Assembly: GCA_963682025.1 (NCBI GenBank)
Contig: OY821522.1
Location: 26,365,652 to 26,429,651, forward strand
DNA: 64,000 nt
DNA from: Cordilura impudica
Lineage: Eukaryota; Arthropoda; Insecta; Diptera; Scathophagidae
Direction of reading: 5' to 3'
Shown: positions 22,306 to 33,020 of the stretch, piece by piece
Layout: each line of letters opens with the position of its first letter
Position numbering within the stretch: position 1 is the stretch's first letter
Translations under genes and position numbers: made by a program
The notes under the pieces: model-generated
Databases searched by the model: none
What the model was told of the DNA's origin: nothing
What the model saw: only the letters and a program-made list of their open reading frames with translations

Positions 22306-23546
22306 TAAGGTGGCCCTTAAAAAAAGGTGTTAAAAGTAAGGGTCTTACCCCCCAGAAATATGTGAATGGCCAAAAAACTGGGAAATACGAAGTTTTGGGC
22401 CAATCGAAAGATGTTTAGAGGTCGCTCAAAGCGATTGAAAATTGAAAATGTGTTTATATGGTGAAAAAATGAATTTTTTTCAGTTTTTGGTAAATTTTAT
22501 GAATATTAGAAACATTTTTGTTCTACATGAAAAATTATTCGATATAAAGAGACAATTATCTATTCAAAAAGGTATAAAAGTTTTAATTCGGTTTAGAACC
22601 AGCCCAGTAATAAATAATACCCCAGACCACTAAAGTGTAAATTATTACTTCCCCGAGAAATTCGAGGACACATCATAAATATTTTTTAAATTAATTACTA
22701 CGATATAATTTTTTTACTTAAAACACTCAAGGTTATGAGGTATGGAATAAGATTTTTTTATTAGATGTCGTAAACCTGTCCTAAGATGATGTCACATGCG
22801 AACAAAATTTTTGGGATGTTTTTGAAATCTCCAATTTCGAACTTCAAAAATTTTTCTTCAACAAAATCGAGAAAATTGGGGAAAAAAGTTCATAGAATTG
22901 TTAAATATATCTTATGTTATTAAAATAAAAAAAAAATAAAAATATCCCCCGACACACTTGAGTATGGCAACCATTTGATTTTTTCGGATTTCGAAAAAAC
23001 CGTGTTTTTTGGTAATAACACGGCTTAGTTGCTGTCATAAAATATTTAAAATTGAAAATTAGCTACTTCTGTAATGTTAGTTGTTTTGTTTTATCATCGT
23101 TACTCAAGGTTGCCAAAAAAAACTTTTTGGACATCATTAACCCATGCAGACCTGCGGCCCAAAATGACCCCAATTTTTTTTTTTTTTTAATTTACAAAAG
23201 AAGTAAGTTTTTTGCTTACTACTAATTAATTTTAGGAAATGCGATATGAAATATTATGAAATATTATGTTTATTTATTTTACATATTTACATATTTACAT
23301 ATTTACATATTTACATATTTTACATATTTTACATATTTACATATTTTATTTATTTACAGAAGAGTGCATATGAATTATTTTTATAACAATTGTTTTTGTT
23401 AAAACAAATACTTTATTGTGACTAGGCTGTTAAGAATATGAAATGTGAAATTTGTTCTCCTCATTAAGGTGTAGTTAAAGATGATTTAGTGTGCGATTGA
23501 AATTGTTTTCTGTATTCACTTACGACTTGTAATAAGTATTGCTTTT
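22306..23546 (+). repeat. Left arm of the palindromic element
   Basis: It pairs with 23845-25082. The inner part has an ACATATTT-type tandem run (about 23277-23346), mirrored by AATATGTAA runs near 24045-24105 in the other arm. The bases GGTGTAGTTAAAGATG at 23469 begin a segment that is also the 3' end of the minus-strand coding remnant. Confidence 0.9.
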
Positions 23547-23802
23547 CTTTTTCATTCTTTGTTAAGATATTGTTATACTCTTCAATCAATTTAACGCCGC
23601 GTTCTGCTGTATCATTTACCACCTTAATTTTTGAAACAATATCGATTCCGGTTTTATAAGTTTCAGTATCATCCCAGTACAAAGGATCTACATTTAAAAA
23701 TTGGAAGGAAATTCCAAAACGGGAAAAAAAATTAATTGTGTTTACTGTAACAAAATCATAAAGTTCTTTTTCTATAAACTGATTGATTTCGCTGGGTTTC
23801 AC
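23464..23802 (-). pseudogene. Transposase-like C-terminal fragment in the palindrome loop
   Basis: 112 codons on the minus strand from an internal ATG at 23802, ending at 23464 inside the left arm. The stretch NDTAERGVKLIEEYNNILTK followed by KEKQYLLQVVSEYRKQF gives the impression of the end of a family of uncharacterised arthropod transposase-like proteins, but I cannot name it with confidence. The frame is open further upstream for a short way into the loop edge, then lost. It is probably the leftover of the autonomous parent from which the palindrome formed by an inverted duplication with internal deletion. Confidence 0.5.
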
Positions 23803-23844
23803 CAGTACACGTTTAACACTTTCTACATCTTCATCGCAGCTATC

Positions 23845-25082
23845 AAAAGCAATACTTATTACAAGTCGTAAGTGAATACAGAAAACAATTTCAATCGCAC
23901 ACTAAATCATCTTTAACTACACCTTAATGAAGAGAACAAATTTCACATTTCATATTCTTAACACCCTAGTCACAATAAAGTATTTGTTTTAACAAAAACA
24001 ATTGTTATAAAAATAATTCATATGCACTCTTCTGTAAATAAATAAAATATGTAAATATGTAAAATATGTAAAATATGTAAATATGTAAATATGTAAAATA
24101 AATAAACATAATATTTCATAATATTTCATATCGCATTTCCTAAAATTAATTAGTAGTAAGCAAAAAACTTACTTCTTTTGTAAATTAAAAAAAAAAAAAA
24201 TTGGGGTCATTTTGGGCCGCAGGTCTGCATGGGTTAATGATGTCCAAAAAGTTTTTTTTGGCAACCTTGAGTAACGATGATAAAACAAAACAACTAACAT
24301 TACAGAAGTAGCTAATTTTCAATTTTAAATATTTTATGACAGCAACTAAGCCGTGTTATTACCAAAAAACACAGTTTTTTCGAAATCCGAAAAAATCAAA
24401 TGGTTGCCATACTCAAGTGTGTCGGGGGATATTTTTATTTTTTTTTTATTTTAATAACATAAGATATATATAACAATTCTGTGAACTTTTTTCCCCAATT
24501 TTCTCGATTTTGTTGAAGAAAAATTTTTGAAGTTCGAAATTGGAGATTTCAAAAACATCCCAAAAATTTTGTTCGCATGTGACATCATCTTAGGACAGGT
24601 TTACGACATCTAATAAAAAAATCTTATTCCATATCTCATAACCTTGAGTGTTTTAAGTAAAAAAATTATATCGTAGTAATTAATTTAAAAAATATTTATG
24701 ATGTGTCCTCGAATTTCTCGGGGAAGTAATAATTTACACTTTAGTGGTCTGGGGTATTATTTATTACTGGGCTGGTTCTAAACCGAATTAAAACTTTTAT
24801 ATCTTTTTGAATAGATAATTGTCTCTTTATATCGAATAATTTTTCATGTAGAACAAAAATGTTTCTAATATTCATAAAATTTACCAAAAACTGAAAAAAA
24901 TTCATTTTTTCACCATATAAACACATTTTCAATTTTCAATCGCTTTGAGCGACCTATAAACATCTTTCGATTGGCCCAAAACTTCGTATTTCCCAGTTTT
25001 TTGGCCATTCACATATTTCTGGGGGGTAAGACCCTTACTTTTAACACTTTTTTTTTGCCCCATATAACGAAGGGCCACCCTA
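23845..25082 (-). repeat. Right arm of the palindromic element
   Basis: Reverse complement of the left arm with scattered single-base changes and a few small indels. The outermost 50 bases are the least alike: the right end carries CCCCATATAACG next to the terminal repeat where the left has an A-run. Confidence 0.9.
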
Positions 25083-25522
25083 ATATCCATATATGTTTTT
25101 TTTCTTACATCATAATAAGTACATTTAAGATCATTACTTTCTCTTATTTAAAATTTTGTTGGGGAAGAACCCCGTTATCATATTGTAGATTTTATTCATA
25201 AATTAAATGAATTTTTTGGTAAAATTATCTCGGTTTTTGCCCAATTTTTTTTCATTATTTCACCATGCCTCGTATTTTTTTTTTGATAAATTTAAATGAG
25301 TAAATTTTGTATCTTAATATGATTTGCTAAGTTTTATTCAATTTTCTTACGTGATGTGAGGTGATAGAAGGATAAGTGTCTAATTTTTTTTTGGGTCTTA
25401 GCAAAATAGCCGATGCTAAGACAAATGGTAGGGAGGGTAAAGAGGCATGGACTCCAATTTACATCTCGGATGTTCCAAATAAAGCCTCTTCGTTTCTATG
25501 ATGTTAGATAATTTATTTTCTT

Positions 25523-25617
25523 CCTAAGCCGATAGCCTAAGTAGCTAGTGCTTAAAAAAAATTAAGTTTATTGTAATTTTACATTATAATAAATACACAA
25601 ATAAATAAATAAATAAA
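25523..25617 (+). mobile_element. Short retrotransposed tail (SINE or truncated LINE 3' end)
   Basis: A 95-bp insert in the 3' LTR relative to the 5' LTR, flanked by 8-bp duplications ATTTTCTT (25515-25522 and 25618-25625). It ends in an A-rich run of AAAT repeats, as left by target-primed reverse transcription. The first 35 bases (CCTAAGCCGATAGCC...) are not recognisable. Confidence 0.8.
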
Positions 25618-25933
25618 ATTTTCTTTTTATACGTTTTCATCCCCTGGTTTAATGTATCTTGTAATTTGCAGTAGTTTATTCGAAATTTTTTTTAAATAAG
25701 AGGCAAGGGAGTCTTTAGTATTATGTTAAAAAAAATAACAACAGGTATGTAAGTATGGGAAATAAGGAAGACACGAACACCCCCACCAGACTGTTAGCTA
25801 CCAGTAAGAAGGCCATGTTAGTCTTTACTGGCTCTCCAAAATATATAATAATTAAATGTGAACCTTTACCTACCTAAAACTACCATCATTGTAGTCATGT
25901 GTTCATCACTACACATTTTGTTCATTACAAAAC

Positions 25934-28150
25934 ACAAAGAAGAATAGAAAAAAACAAATTACTTCGTGTTTGACAGGATGATTTTATGATGTTTAATATC
26001 TTTATTTTTTTACTAATATTTCTGTGTATTTATTTGAAAATGAAATAATGAATTGAATTGAATGAATTGAATTTTTTATTTATATAAAAAAGTTTTTTTA
26101 ATTAAAGCAAAATATTTTCACTATTTTATGATTTTTATTTATGTATGACGACATTTCAACCTAAAAATTTAAGTTTTTATCGATTGAACAAACAACACAA
26201 AAATGGTTGTCGTTTAGATAACAATAACAGCTGACTTTAACAATAGCGAATATCGTTTAAAAATTTTACTGATAATTTTGCTACTTTCTTTTTTTTAACG
26301 ATTCGACTATCGTTAAAAGAAGTTACTGAATCGCGGTACTGAAAAGCTATTAATTTCTCCTGAATGTCAATATTTTTTTTAAATGTAAAAATTTTTTAAA
26401 TGTAAACACAGGTATTTGGTGTTTTTTTTTTGAATTTCAATTTGTGTTCAACGAATAAAATTTTATAATAAAGATGCAATTTATGTCTTCTAAATTTAAA
26501 ATTATAATTTTCGACGTTTTGATATGATTTTCTGAATTCTAGTTTTTAGAATTGATATTTTCTTAAATTTGAATGGAAAATTTAAAAAGTGCAATTTTGT
26601 ATTTATGTGAATAATAATGCTTTAGTAATTATAAACAATTTTTAAAAATTAGATGTAATCGCAATCAGATATTTTGTAGGTAAAGCAGAATAATAAGTCT
26701 ATATAACTATGTAGAACTGTTTTGAAAGCAAAAAACTTATTGATGAACTCGGTAACTCTATTTTGTAAAGACAACAAAAAGTTAATAAGCCAAACTTATG
26801 TTCATATTTGTAAAAGAATAATGAAAAAACATATGAAATAAAAGACCAGCCCGTGTTTACTCTTAACATTGTTCTGTATGATATCTAGTTGAAAATATTA
26901 ACATTCATGTTAAAATAGAAATAACTATTGCAAAGCCAATTAGAACAAACAAAAATTGTGGCGCCATCTACTGTGGCATAGTCACGCTGAGCAAAATGAA
27001 GTGAATCTCTGTTAATGCAAAAGAAATGTATTTTCCCCATAACAAAATATTGCAGAATTTTATGTAAATAAAATAATATACCGATTTATTTCTAGCATGC
27101 AGTTGTTATGGATATACATATATATAACATATGTATATTATTTGTGTTATTTAATATGTTCATGTATGTATATGTAAATATTACAATCAAAAAATACAAC
27201 ATCAAACGTTATTTTTGTGTTTTTCTCTTTAAATAAATTTATACCAAAATTTTTTTTTGCTAAATTTACATTGTTTTTTTTTTTTATTAACAACTAGGTA
27301 TTTTAGCATTATTTGCTTTAGATGGTGGTGAATTTTTACTCCCTTTACATACGTATATTAACTCGTAGTGTCTGCTTGTCGAAAAAATTTTGGATCGATT
27401 TTAACCCCTTTCCCGTGACCCATTCGATCTGAAATTTTGCAGGCAGGCTCGTGGTAATAACAGAAATGATCTAATAATTTTTTTTAGCGATGCCAAAACA
27501 ATGGGAACTATTAAAATTTTCTACCAGAGTTAATAAAAAAATGTGCAAAGGGTTAGTTTTTATTATATTACTACCACAACGACCACAAAAACAACAAGTC
27601 CAGCTATGACAACAACACAACATGTAGAATAACAACAAGAACAATATAGAAACATCATATTTTTCATTTTTTTTTTTACTTTTTCAGAGATTTCCCTGGA
27701 CCTGTTCCACCGATTTTAATGATTTTTGAAACAGGAGTCTTCCCATGAATTTGGTGAATCATTCTCACTAAAGATGATCACTGTAGCTGCACTATTGAGG
27801 GCGTGATCGTGACAAGAACAACATAGAAAATTATATTTTTTCAAGACTTTTTTTAGTTCTTCATTCAAATCTCGGGCCCTAATCGACCGATTTGGACGAT
27901 TTTAAATAGCAAACTTTTCAGGATGTTAGTGAATCATTTTTTATGTCAACGAGCACCGTATCTGCCCGATTGATGCCGTCATCGTGATTTCCACAGACGG
28001 ACAGACGGACATCGCTATATCAACTCCGGTTGTTATAAGGATCACAAATATATATATTTTATGGGGTCCAAACTTTTTTTTTCTAATTATTACAAATGGA
28101 ATGACAAACTTATATATACCCTCTGCACACTGGAGTGGAGGGTATAAAAA
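25934..28150 (+). repeat. Right part of the dispersed repeat interrupted by the Ty3 element
   Basis: No gene. AT-rich DNA to about 27300. Then comes a segment with the motif ACAGACGGACAGACGGACATCG (around 27993-28014, about 130 bp from the end), also seen in the element at 31691-32474, and a right end GTGGAGGGTATAAAAA (28135-28150) that complements the left end at 7938-7948. The first bases after the TSD (25934 onward) continue the sequence to the left of 8836. Confidence 0.5.
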
Positions 28151-28282
28151 GATGCTAAAAGCAACTTTTTATTAATAAAAGATGCTGAGTTAGCATCTAG
28201 CATCTTTTCATAAATTTTGGATGCTAGCGACAAAAAAGTTGCAAAATCTAGCAACTAAAATGCTAAAATGGCATCACTGAAC
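28151..28282. repeat. Short GATGCTA-rich repeat patch
   Basis: Several copies of GATGCT/AGCATC in both orientations within 130 bp (for example GAGTTAGCATCTAGCATC), able to fold on itself. It lies exactly at the broken edge of the errantivirus RT. Confidence 0.5.
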
Positions 28283-29250
28283 GCGTGTCAATATGCCCAT
28301 TATCGCCTCTCAACAATTTGGTAAGGGGTTTTGCAATGGCTGCATAGTCTTTTACAAACCGTCTATAATAACCCGCAAGCCCTAGGAACGATCTAAGGGC
28401 CCTTAGGGTTTTGGGAGGTTCATAGTCGATGATGACGGCAACCTTACTCGGGCAGGTTTATATGCCATTGAAGGTGACGACAAATCCCAAAAATTCAACA
28501 GAGGTTTTAAAGAATTTAGATTTGTCTAAGGAGACCCTCATATTTGCTTCGTAGAGTTTCTGTAATGTCCTGTCGATATCATTTATATGGCTCTGCTCAG
28601 TGTGAGAGAATATAACGATGTCGTCTATATAGACGTGGCAGGATTACCGATTTTGTCTCTCAAAACATAATCGATAGCTCGCTGAAAGATGGTGGGTACA
28701 TTTTTTAATCAGAATGGTAACCGACAGAATTCATATTTACCATTATTTACACTGAATGCAGTTTTTTCGCGATCAGGTTCGATGAGATTTATTTGATGGA
28801 ACCCGCTTTTAAGGTCTAGCGTTGTGAAGAATTTAGCATTTCCAAGGTTAGCCAAGATGATAGATGGATCTGGAATGGGGTACTAGTCGCACACAGTTTT
28901 CGAGTTCAATTTTGTGTAGTCAAATACTAAGCGTTTATTAGGTCTGCCGTGCTCATCAATCCTTTTTTGCCAACAACCCAAACGGGGCTGTTATACGGTG
29001 ACCGTGAAGGTCTGATAGTGCTGTCTTTTAAAAGTTTCTGAACTTCGCCATTTACGAATTCGACCATGGATATTGGGTAAGCTTGATACATAGAGTAGAT
29101 AGGTTCTTGGTCCTTTGTTCTTATAGTAGCCGAGATGTAAGCGTTAAATGGTAGCGCTTCGTCAGGGTTTGCGAAAACACCGTCGTTTTTGCGGATCATA
29201 TCAAAAAAGGTTCTTTGATGTTCATGGGAATTTTTTGTTCCGTTAGCGAA
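28283..29250 (-). pseudogene. Errantivirus reverse transcriptase remnant
   Basis: The minus strand shows RT in order. The 29199-28927 piece (90 codons) has SPYNSPVWVVGKKG, and a frameshift follows. Then, in shifted frames, come the KLNSKTV and FTTLDLKSGFHQI motifs near 28830-28780, the palm motif YIDDIVIF near 28635-28615, and [16 protein letters not shown] near 28400-28340, ending [10 protein letters not shown] at about 28290. Several stops and shifts interrupt it. The break falls between the RT thumb and RNase H. Confidence 0.85.
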
Positions 29251-29499
29251 TTCACCGAATCTAAATTTAAATATTTTAGCCTTATTTGGCCACCGTCAAA
29301 AAAATAGTGTCTTTTCCTGTGTCTATTATAGCGTTGGCGCTTTTATTATGCTGAAGCCTATTATATCGTCAAAAATGGGTAGGTTATAGAGCAAGTAGAA
29401 AGTTTCCGTAGTGTTAAGAATATTTACGAAAGTTCCCTGATTAATTTTAGTTGCTCCGTGGATTAATTTAACTAAGAAGGGTCTATATAATTGTCTTAT

Positions 29500-29600
29500 C
29501 CCCTTAAGTTTTCCTCAGTTTTTTATATAACTTTTATTGCACCTGTGTCAACCAAAAGTTTGATGGTCTGTCCACATATTATTCGTTCAACATATGGGAG
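29500..29600 (-). pseudogene. Errantivirus protease remnant
   Basis: LLVDTGA, the aspartic protease active-site motif, is readable on the minus strand near 29555-29535, between the gag remnant and the RT remnant. A stop follows within a few codons. Confidence 0.65.
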
Positions 29601-30480
29601 GACTGATATTCCCCTAAAAAATTAATATTATCATTAAATGAGGTGTCTTCTAGTCCTTCAAATATTTCTTCCGCTTGCTCGTGATATTCTATACTGTCAC
29701 CGATAGGAGGTTGCCCATGCAGGTGATTGATTCTCTGAAATTTGTTACTATTAAATCTACCTGAGTCTGCAGTTCTTTTAAATCGTTGTGGGAAACAATT
29801 CGTTTTTACTGTCCTCATGCTAACGTCCGTATCTAATGCATGATTGCGTGGTTGTGGCACGAAAGTTTGTTGGTTGGTTTGGGGGAGATTTAGTGTCTGA
29901 AATCGGGAATTTAAGGGAGGTCTGACATTTCGAATGGAAATTATTGTTGGAAATTATTTGAGTGTTCTTTTTTTTGGTTGCTGTTGTGTAGAGAAGTTTC
30001 TGTTCAACCCATTGCTGTAAATTTCAGCAAAGTGGTATCTGTTGTGGTTTGTCTCAAGTTCCTGAACCATTGCTAGGGCTGAAGGTAAGTCAGTAGGTTT
30101 ACATGAAAATAGAGTAGTGCACAGGGGTTTGCGGAGTCCCGAAATGAAGACACGGAGTGCGTCTTGTCGGCATTTTATATTAAATGATGCTATCAAAGAG
30201 GTATCCTTTCGATGGGACATTTAAAACTTTATTCACAATTGCCGTTAGCTTGCGTTCTACCTCGTCGTAGAACTGAAGTAAAGTCTTTTGGCCTTGTCGC
30301 AATGTTGAGAGTTCCTGCTCCAACGTATAGATCGATTTTTGTCAGAGTATGCAAAGTCTAGTCGTTCTATAAAGGCATGAAAATTCAAGACTGTGTTGTA
30401 GGTGCTAAGCACCGAATCGGCATTTCCAATCATTTTATTGCGCAGTATTAGTATTTTGAGCTTCCTGCGAAGAGCTCAAA
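29579..30480 (-). pseudogene. Errantivirus gag remnant
   Basis: Two open pieces on the minus strand, 30220-29954 (88 codons, with DALRVFISGLRKPL) and 29860-29579 (93 codons), plus weaker coding similarity up to 30480 (RNKMIGNADSVLS). The first piece has the capsid-like segment typical of 17.6/297-type errantivirus gags. The second is a polar linker without a zinc knuckle, as is usual for errantiviruses. Stops lie between the pieces. Confidence 0.75.
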
Positions 30481-31321
30481 GGGTTCGTCTGTCTGTATTT
30501 AGTTATAACTCTACGACTAGTATTTGTTATTCAATTGCCAGAAAAAAATTAAAAAAAAAAAAATCCCACAATTGGTAAAAAAAATATAAAGATATTGCAA
30601 TTACAAAAAAAAATTAAATTTTAGCTTATAATAATGATTGTTTGGTTGAATTTAGTATAAAACAATTTTAAATAGTATTTTTTATAATAATTTTTTGTTC
30701 ACTATATAGAATTTAGTTTTAAGTATAGAATTTTTAGTTATTTATTATTAAAAAATTTAGCTTACCATGGCTTTATTTTATGTAAAATTTATTGATTTTA
30801 AGTTTTAATCTAAATTTGGAAAATTTGGTAAAATTGGTTAATTTAACTTACAAAAAAAAATGTTTAACTTCATTTTCCTTGTTGATGTTGCTTACTGCGT
30901 TTGTATGGAGCGCCAGTAGTTTTGATGATGCGGAGTTTAATGATTATGGAGTCTTCCTTCTTTTCAGCTGCTTGACTGCACAGGATTTTTTCTCGAACAA
31001 ATGTAGTGCTTGTATTTTTAATGTTTTATCGATAATTAATTTTTTATACGCCGGGTCTTACGATCTTAAGTTGTTAAGTCTCGTTTACCAAGAGTTGAAA
31101 TCGTTTTTTAATTATTTTACTGTTGGGATTTTTCGCAGTTAATTCACAAAAATTTCTCCAGGTTTTCTGTTTTTTTTATCACGGATATAGCGTTTTCCAA
31201 GAGTTTTTTTAAAATAATTTTGTTGTTGAAATTTTTCACAGTAAATTGGTAAAATGTTCACAAAAAAAATTTCTCCATGTTTTCTGTTTTTTTATTATTC
31301 TTTTTTATCGCGGGTTTAGCC
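30481..31321 (-). other. Errantivirus leader region
   Basis: About 0.8 kb between the gag remnant and the primer site. AT-rich, with a partial internal repeat (AAATTTCTCCA-type blocks at about 31150 and 31270). The 116-codon plus-strand frame across 30792-31142 is antisense to the leader and is not considered a gene. Confidence 0.6.
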
Positions 31322-31334
31322 AAGTTGGGCGCCA
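31322..31334 (-). promoter_or_regulatory. Errantivirus primer binding site
   Basis: The complement reads TGGCGCCCAACTT, the start of a tRNA-Lys-type primer site, right next to the inner end of the LTR. Confidence 0.7.
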
Positions 31335-31690
31335 ATTATTTGTTTACTTTAATGAAATTTCAAAATATTTTTCTTTTAAATAATATTGATGTAATACGAG
31401 TTTATGTTTAAAGAAATTTTTACGAAAAGGGATTTTTATATTTTATATTACAACCTTTATTTATGTACATTATTTATTATAATATGTTTTAGATGTTTTA
31501 TTTTTTTTTTACAATTAAAGATTTTTATTTTATTATTAATTTATATTACTTAATTGTAACATTTAATTAAAGTCACAACTTAAGACTAACCAACCACTTC
31601 TAACTAACTATATTTTTCTTTTTACTTGTATATAAATAATAATAAAATGCAATGGTCAGCAACAAGGAAATACAAGAGAATTCCAATAAT

Positions 31691-32474
31691 AACAAGTAAG
31701 AAAATTATAGTTGGTCGAGACCACCTATATGATACCCTATACCATGCATTTAGAGACTCTATCTCATAGGCCCAACTAACTGGAAATAGAAAATAAGCAT
31801 AAACCAAATTTGAGTGGAATTTTTATTAATGTTTTTGGATGCAGATATGAAAAAGTTCATATCGGATGCTATATCTATAAGGGGACTAAGCCCAAAAATG
31901 GCACGATCCTGGTAAAGTCTCTTGTATTTTGCAAAAATATATACAAACAAAATTTGAGAAGAATCAGTGCAATATTTTTGTTTTTTGATAGATTTAAGTG
32001 AAGATCGGGAAGCAGCTCTATATGGGGCCTATGACTAAGAGTTGTCCCAATGATCATTTTTAGACTACTCATTAATGGATGTAATAAATGCATACAAACT
32101 CAATTTGAGTAAGATCTATATGACAATTAAGATCTTATGGCAATTTATGTCGATTTCATATGGGTCATTTGTATGGGGGCTAGGTCTGAACATGGACCGA
32201 TTCTCACCAGTTTCAACAGCGTTCATTCAATGGCCAATAAAAGCTCACATACCAAATTTCATTAATATATATTCATATTTGCGAGCTGCAGTTTGATTAC
32301 AAGGTTTACATGGACACACAGACGGACACATGGACGGACATCGTTACATCGAATCAGTTAGTGATTCTGATTCGATCGGTATAATTAAAGATGGGTCTAG
32401 GTCAAATATTTTTGGTAGTTACAAACAGCAGCACAAAGTCATTATACCCAAGCCACATAGTGGTATAGGGTATA
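31691..32474 (+). mobile_element. Dispersed repeat nested in the errantivirus LTR
   Basis: A 0.78-kb insert absent from the LTR copy at 3255-4005. The left end is ACAAGTAAGAAAATTATAG, then a weak hairpin (TTGGTCGAGACCA-like) and ATACCCTATACCA (31732-31744). The right end has its exact complement TGGTATAGGGTAT (32461-32473). ACGGACA motifs lie about 150 bp before the right end. The layout is the same as for the repeat ending at 28150, but the sequence is different. No coding capacity; the superfamily is not recognised. Confidence 0.75.
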
Positions 32475-32754
32475 AAAATACCACTAAAAAATGCTGAGAC
32501 GAACAAACATATGGTTGACATAAATAACAGTCAAGTGCATTGACTTTAGAATTATTTATTATATGTAGACCATAAAAATGTAAAACATTGCAATATGATA
32601 TGACGACATACTCGTGCCCGTTGTGAGTAATTTAATGAGGACAAAAAAACATTTAAAAATAAAAATAAATGACAAACTAAGGCGTTTGACAAATTGGGTG
32701 GCAAAATATTTATTTACCAAAAAATTAGTGCCAACATAGTGACTGTAAATATGA

Positions 32755-33020
32755 AGATGATTGGTGAACTAATTTGTTCACCATATTGGCCGACATGAAT
32801 GGCGGATTGACATGATTGGCGGACTGATTTGTTCGCCATATTGGCGGAATGTTCGCCATAATGGAGGAATGATCTGGTTGGCGGACTGATCTGATTGGAG
32901 GACTGATTTGTTCGCCATAATGGTGGGCCGTTCTGATTGGCGGACTGATCTGATTGGCGGACTGATTTGTTCGCCATATTTGCGGGCTTCCTTGCTCGCC
33001 ATATTTGCGGACTGACTTGT
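32755..33020. repeat. Short tandem repeats inside the errantivirus LTR
   Basis: About eight imperfect copies of GATTGGCGGACTGATTTG and TTCGCCATATTGGCGG blocks, 17-40 bp each, versus two or three in the homologous LTR at 3880-4000. They create overlapping spurious minus-strand frames (32714-33041). Confidence 0.85.

Larger units (their letters stand above)
22306..25082. mobile_element. 2.78-kb palindromic (foldback) DNA transposon
   Basis: Inserted in the 3' LTR with an 8-bp duplication ATATCCAT (22298-22305 and 25083-25090). The ends are inverted repeats, TAAGGTGGCCCTT on the left and the complement of AAGGGCCACCCTA on the right. Two near-identical inverted arms of about 1.24 kb (22306-23546 and 23845-25082) flank a 298-bp loop. 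Corresponding 63-codon frames in the two arms differ at one residue. The loop plus the inner arm hold a C-terminal piece of a minus-strand protein. An 8-bp TSD is compatible with hAT, P or Merlin type elements; the terminal motif does not let me choose. Confidence 0.88.
8840..25929 (+). mobile_element. Complete Ty3-type LTR retrotransposon, Osvaldo/Ulysses-like, with three nested insertions
   Basis: Both LTRs (8840-11163 and 18576-25929) start TGTA and end TTACA, and the element is flanked by perfect 4-bp duplications AAAC (8836-8839 and 25930-25933). A primer site for tRNA-Lys follows the 5' LTR, then a duplicated leader and partial gag, an intact-looking gag, and a long pol ending 56 bp before the 3' LTR. 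There is no env. LTRs of 2.3 kb are unusually long; known Ulysses elements have LTRs of this order, hence the tentative assignment. Removing the nested inserts (about 5.0 kb) and the internal duplication (about 1.7 kb) leaves roughly 10.4 kb. LTRs differ by only a few percent at most in the stretches compared, so the insertion is fairly young. Confidence 0.93.
18576..25929 (+). repeat. 3' LTR of the Ty3-type element, split by three insertions
   Basis: Begins TGTAACGACC and ends TTCATTACA. With the inserts at 19723-21853, 22306-25082 and 25523-25617 (and their target duplications) taken out, about 2.32 kb remain, matching the 5' LTR in length. A further 9 bases (about TAACCTCTA near 22247-22255) are present here and absent from the 5' LTR. 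No clear polypurine tract precedes it; the 56 bp after pol are mixed in composition. Confidence 0.94.

Noticed and set aside
22442..22633. 63-codon frame found twice (also 24741-24932, opposite strand) as a conserved small protein
   Set aside because: The two are the same sequence in the inverted arms of the palindrome; conservation follows from the duplication, and no homologue is recognised.
26100..26350. ATCGATT/ATCGTTAAA motifs as a possible host promoter
   Set aside because: AT-rich background makes such motifs frequent, and no gene follows on either strand.
30792..31142. 116-codon plus-strand frame with a hydrophobic start, could look like a secreted or membrane protein
   Set aside because: It lies antisense in the errantivirus leader, starts at a non-conserved place and is AT-driven; no family signature.
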